Source: Neofamilia massiliensis (GTDB taxonomy: Bacteria > Bacillota > Clostridia > Tissierellales > Peptoniphilaceae). Taken from it: a stretch of DNA of 64,000 nt. How positions within the stretch are numbered: the stretch's first letter is position 1; the number at the start of each line of letters is the position of its first letter. Under the pieces are notes generated by a model. It was not told the DNA's origin, did no database searches, and saw only the letters and a list, made by a program, of their open reading frames with translations. Both the position numbers and the translations under genes were made by a program. Of this stretch, positions 63,839-64,000 are shown one piece after another. The DNA lies in assembly GCF_001299475.1 (NCBI RefSeq), contig NZ_CYUJ01000002.1, positions 840,258 through 904,257 on the forward strand, read 5' to 3'.

Positions 63839-63853
63839 TAGTAACCTCCTAAT

Positions 63854-64000
63854 TTATTTTTTGTTTTTTAATAGATCTGGTCTATTTTCTAAGGTCCTCT
63901 GAAAAGAAGACTCTTTTCTATATTCTTCAATTTTTTTATGATTGCCAGATAATAATACACTTGGTACTTTCATTCCCCTAAAGTCTTCTGGCCTAGTATA
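63854..64000 (-). CDS. trmD: tRNA (guanine-37-N1) methyltransferase, C-terminal end only
   Basis: The last 48 codons of a gene that continues beyond the window. The translated end contains [20 protein letters not shown], then [20 protein letters not shown] and LL, matching the TrmD C-terminal region. TrmD makes m1G37 in tRNA. The position before rplS confirms it. Confidence 0.9.
   Translation of the reverse strand, partial: YTRPEDFRGMKVPSVLLSGNHKKIEEYRKESSFQRTLENRPDLLKNKK

Noticed and set aside
1-64000. CRISPR arrays, insertion sequences, prophage or restriction systems
   Set aside because: No regularly spaced repeats, transposase-like or phage-like proteins were found; the only recombinase is Xer-like.

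Overview
The window reads as chromosome of a low-GC, Gram-positive, Clostridia-like bacterium. An anaerobic coccus of the Tissierellia/Peptoniphilaceae type is my best guess. The reasons are strong AT richness, AGGAGG-type ribosome sites with frequent TTG/GTG starts, PolC-type replicase, a methylerythritol-phosphate (MEP) isoprenoid route with an IspH-S1 fusion, and classic Firmicutes neighbourhoods (nusB-xseAB-ispA-tlyA-recN, miaB-mutS-mutL-miaA, rpsB-tsf-pyrH-frr, rimP-nusA-rnpM-infB-rbfA). I cannot name the species. No phage, insertion sequence, plasmid or CRISPR signature is visible.

Layout. Positions 1-24.6 kb are almost all + strand, in three tight blocks: (a) a partial PIN/TRAM membrane protein and a transaldolase-like gene; (b) asp23-nusB-xseA-xseB-ispA-tlyA-recN-nudix-M50 protease-scpA-scpB-rluB-mnmM-rpiR-FAD oxidoreductase-cmk-plsC-ispH/S1; (c) miaB-mutS-mutL-miaA-ynbB. 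Positions 24.6-27.1 kb form the switch region: a large inverted repeat, a 28-bp dif-like palindrome, a Xer-type tyrosine recombinase, and a divergent SOS pair (yneA-like division inhibitor and lexA) sharing four LexA-box-like sites. From 27.1 kb to the end everything is on the - strand: an ABC exporter, three tRNAs (Arg, Leu, His), ychF, coaD-rsmD-recG-fakA-asp23, pnp-rpsO, ligA-pcrA, deoD, ribF-truB-nrnA-rbfA-infB-rnpM-nusA-rimP, polC-ispG-rseP-cdsA-uppS, an FMN reductase, frr-pyrH-tsf-rpsB, rplS and the 3' end of trmD.

The most interesting area is 24.6-26.4 kb. The dif-like sequence (11-bp arms, 6-bp centre) lies between the end of ynbB and the Shine-Dalgarno of its neighbouring recombinase gene. 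The two long same-strand gene blocks converge about 2 kb further on, as expected near a replication terminus. Next to it is the SOS switch that would hold back division while DNA is repaired. A site for chromosome-dimer resolution, its recombinase, a checkpoint division inhibitor and LexA thus sit in about 2.3 kb. The role in termination is inference.

Other points concern control. A terminator hairpin sits in the leader of the rimP-nusA-infB operon. Intrinsic terminators abut the start codons of xseA and uppS. An extended -10 box and a full AAGGAGG lie inside the ispH/S1 fusion where S1 alone could start. Structured leaders precede rpsO and rpsB. All similarity statements are recognition from memory of families; no database search was run.
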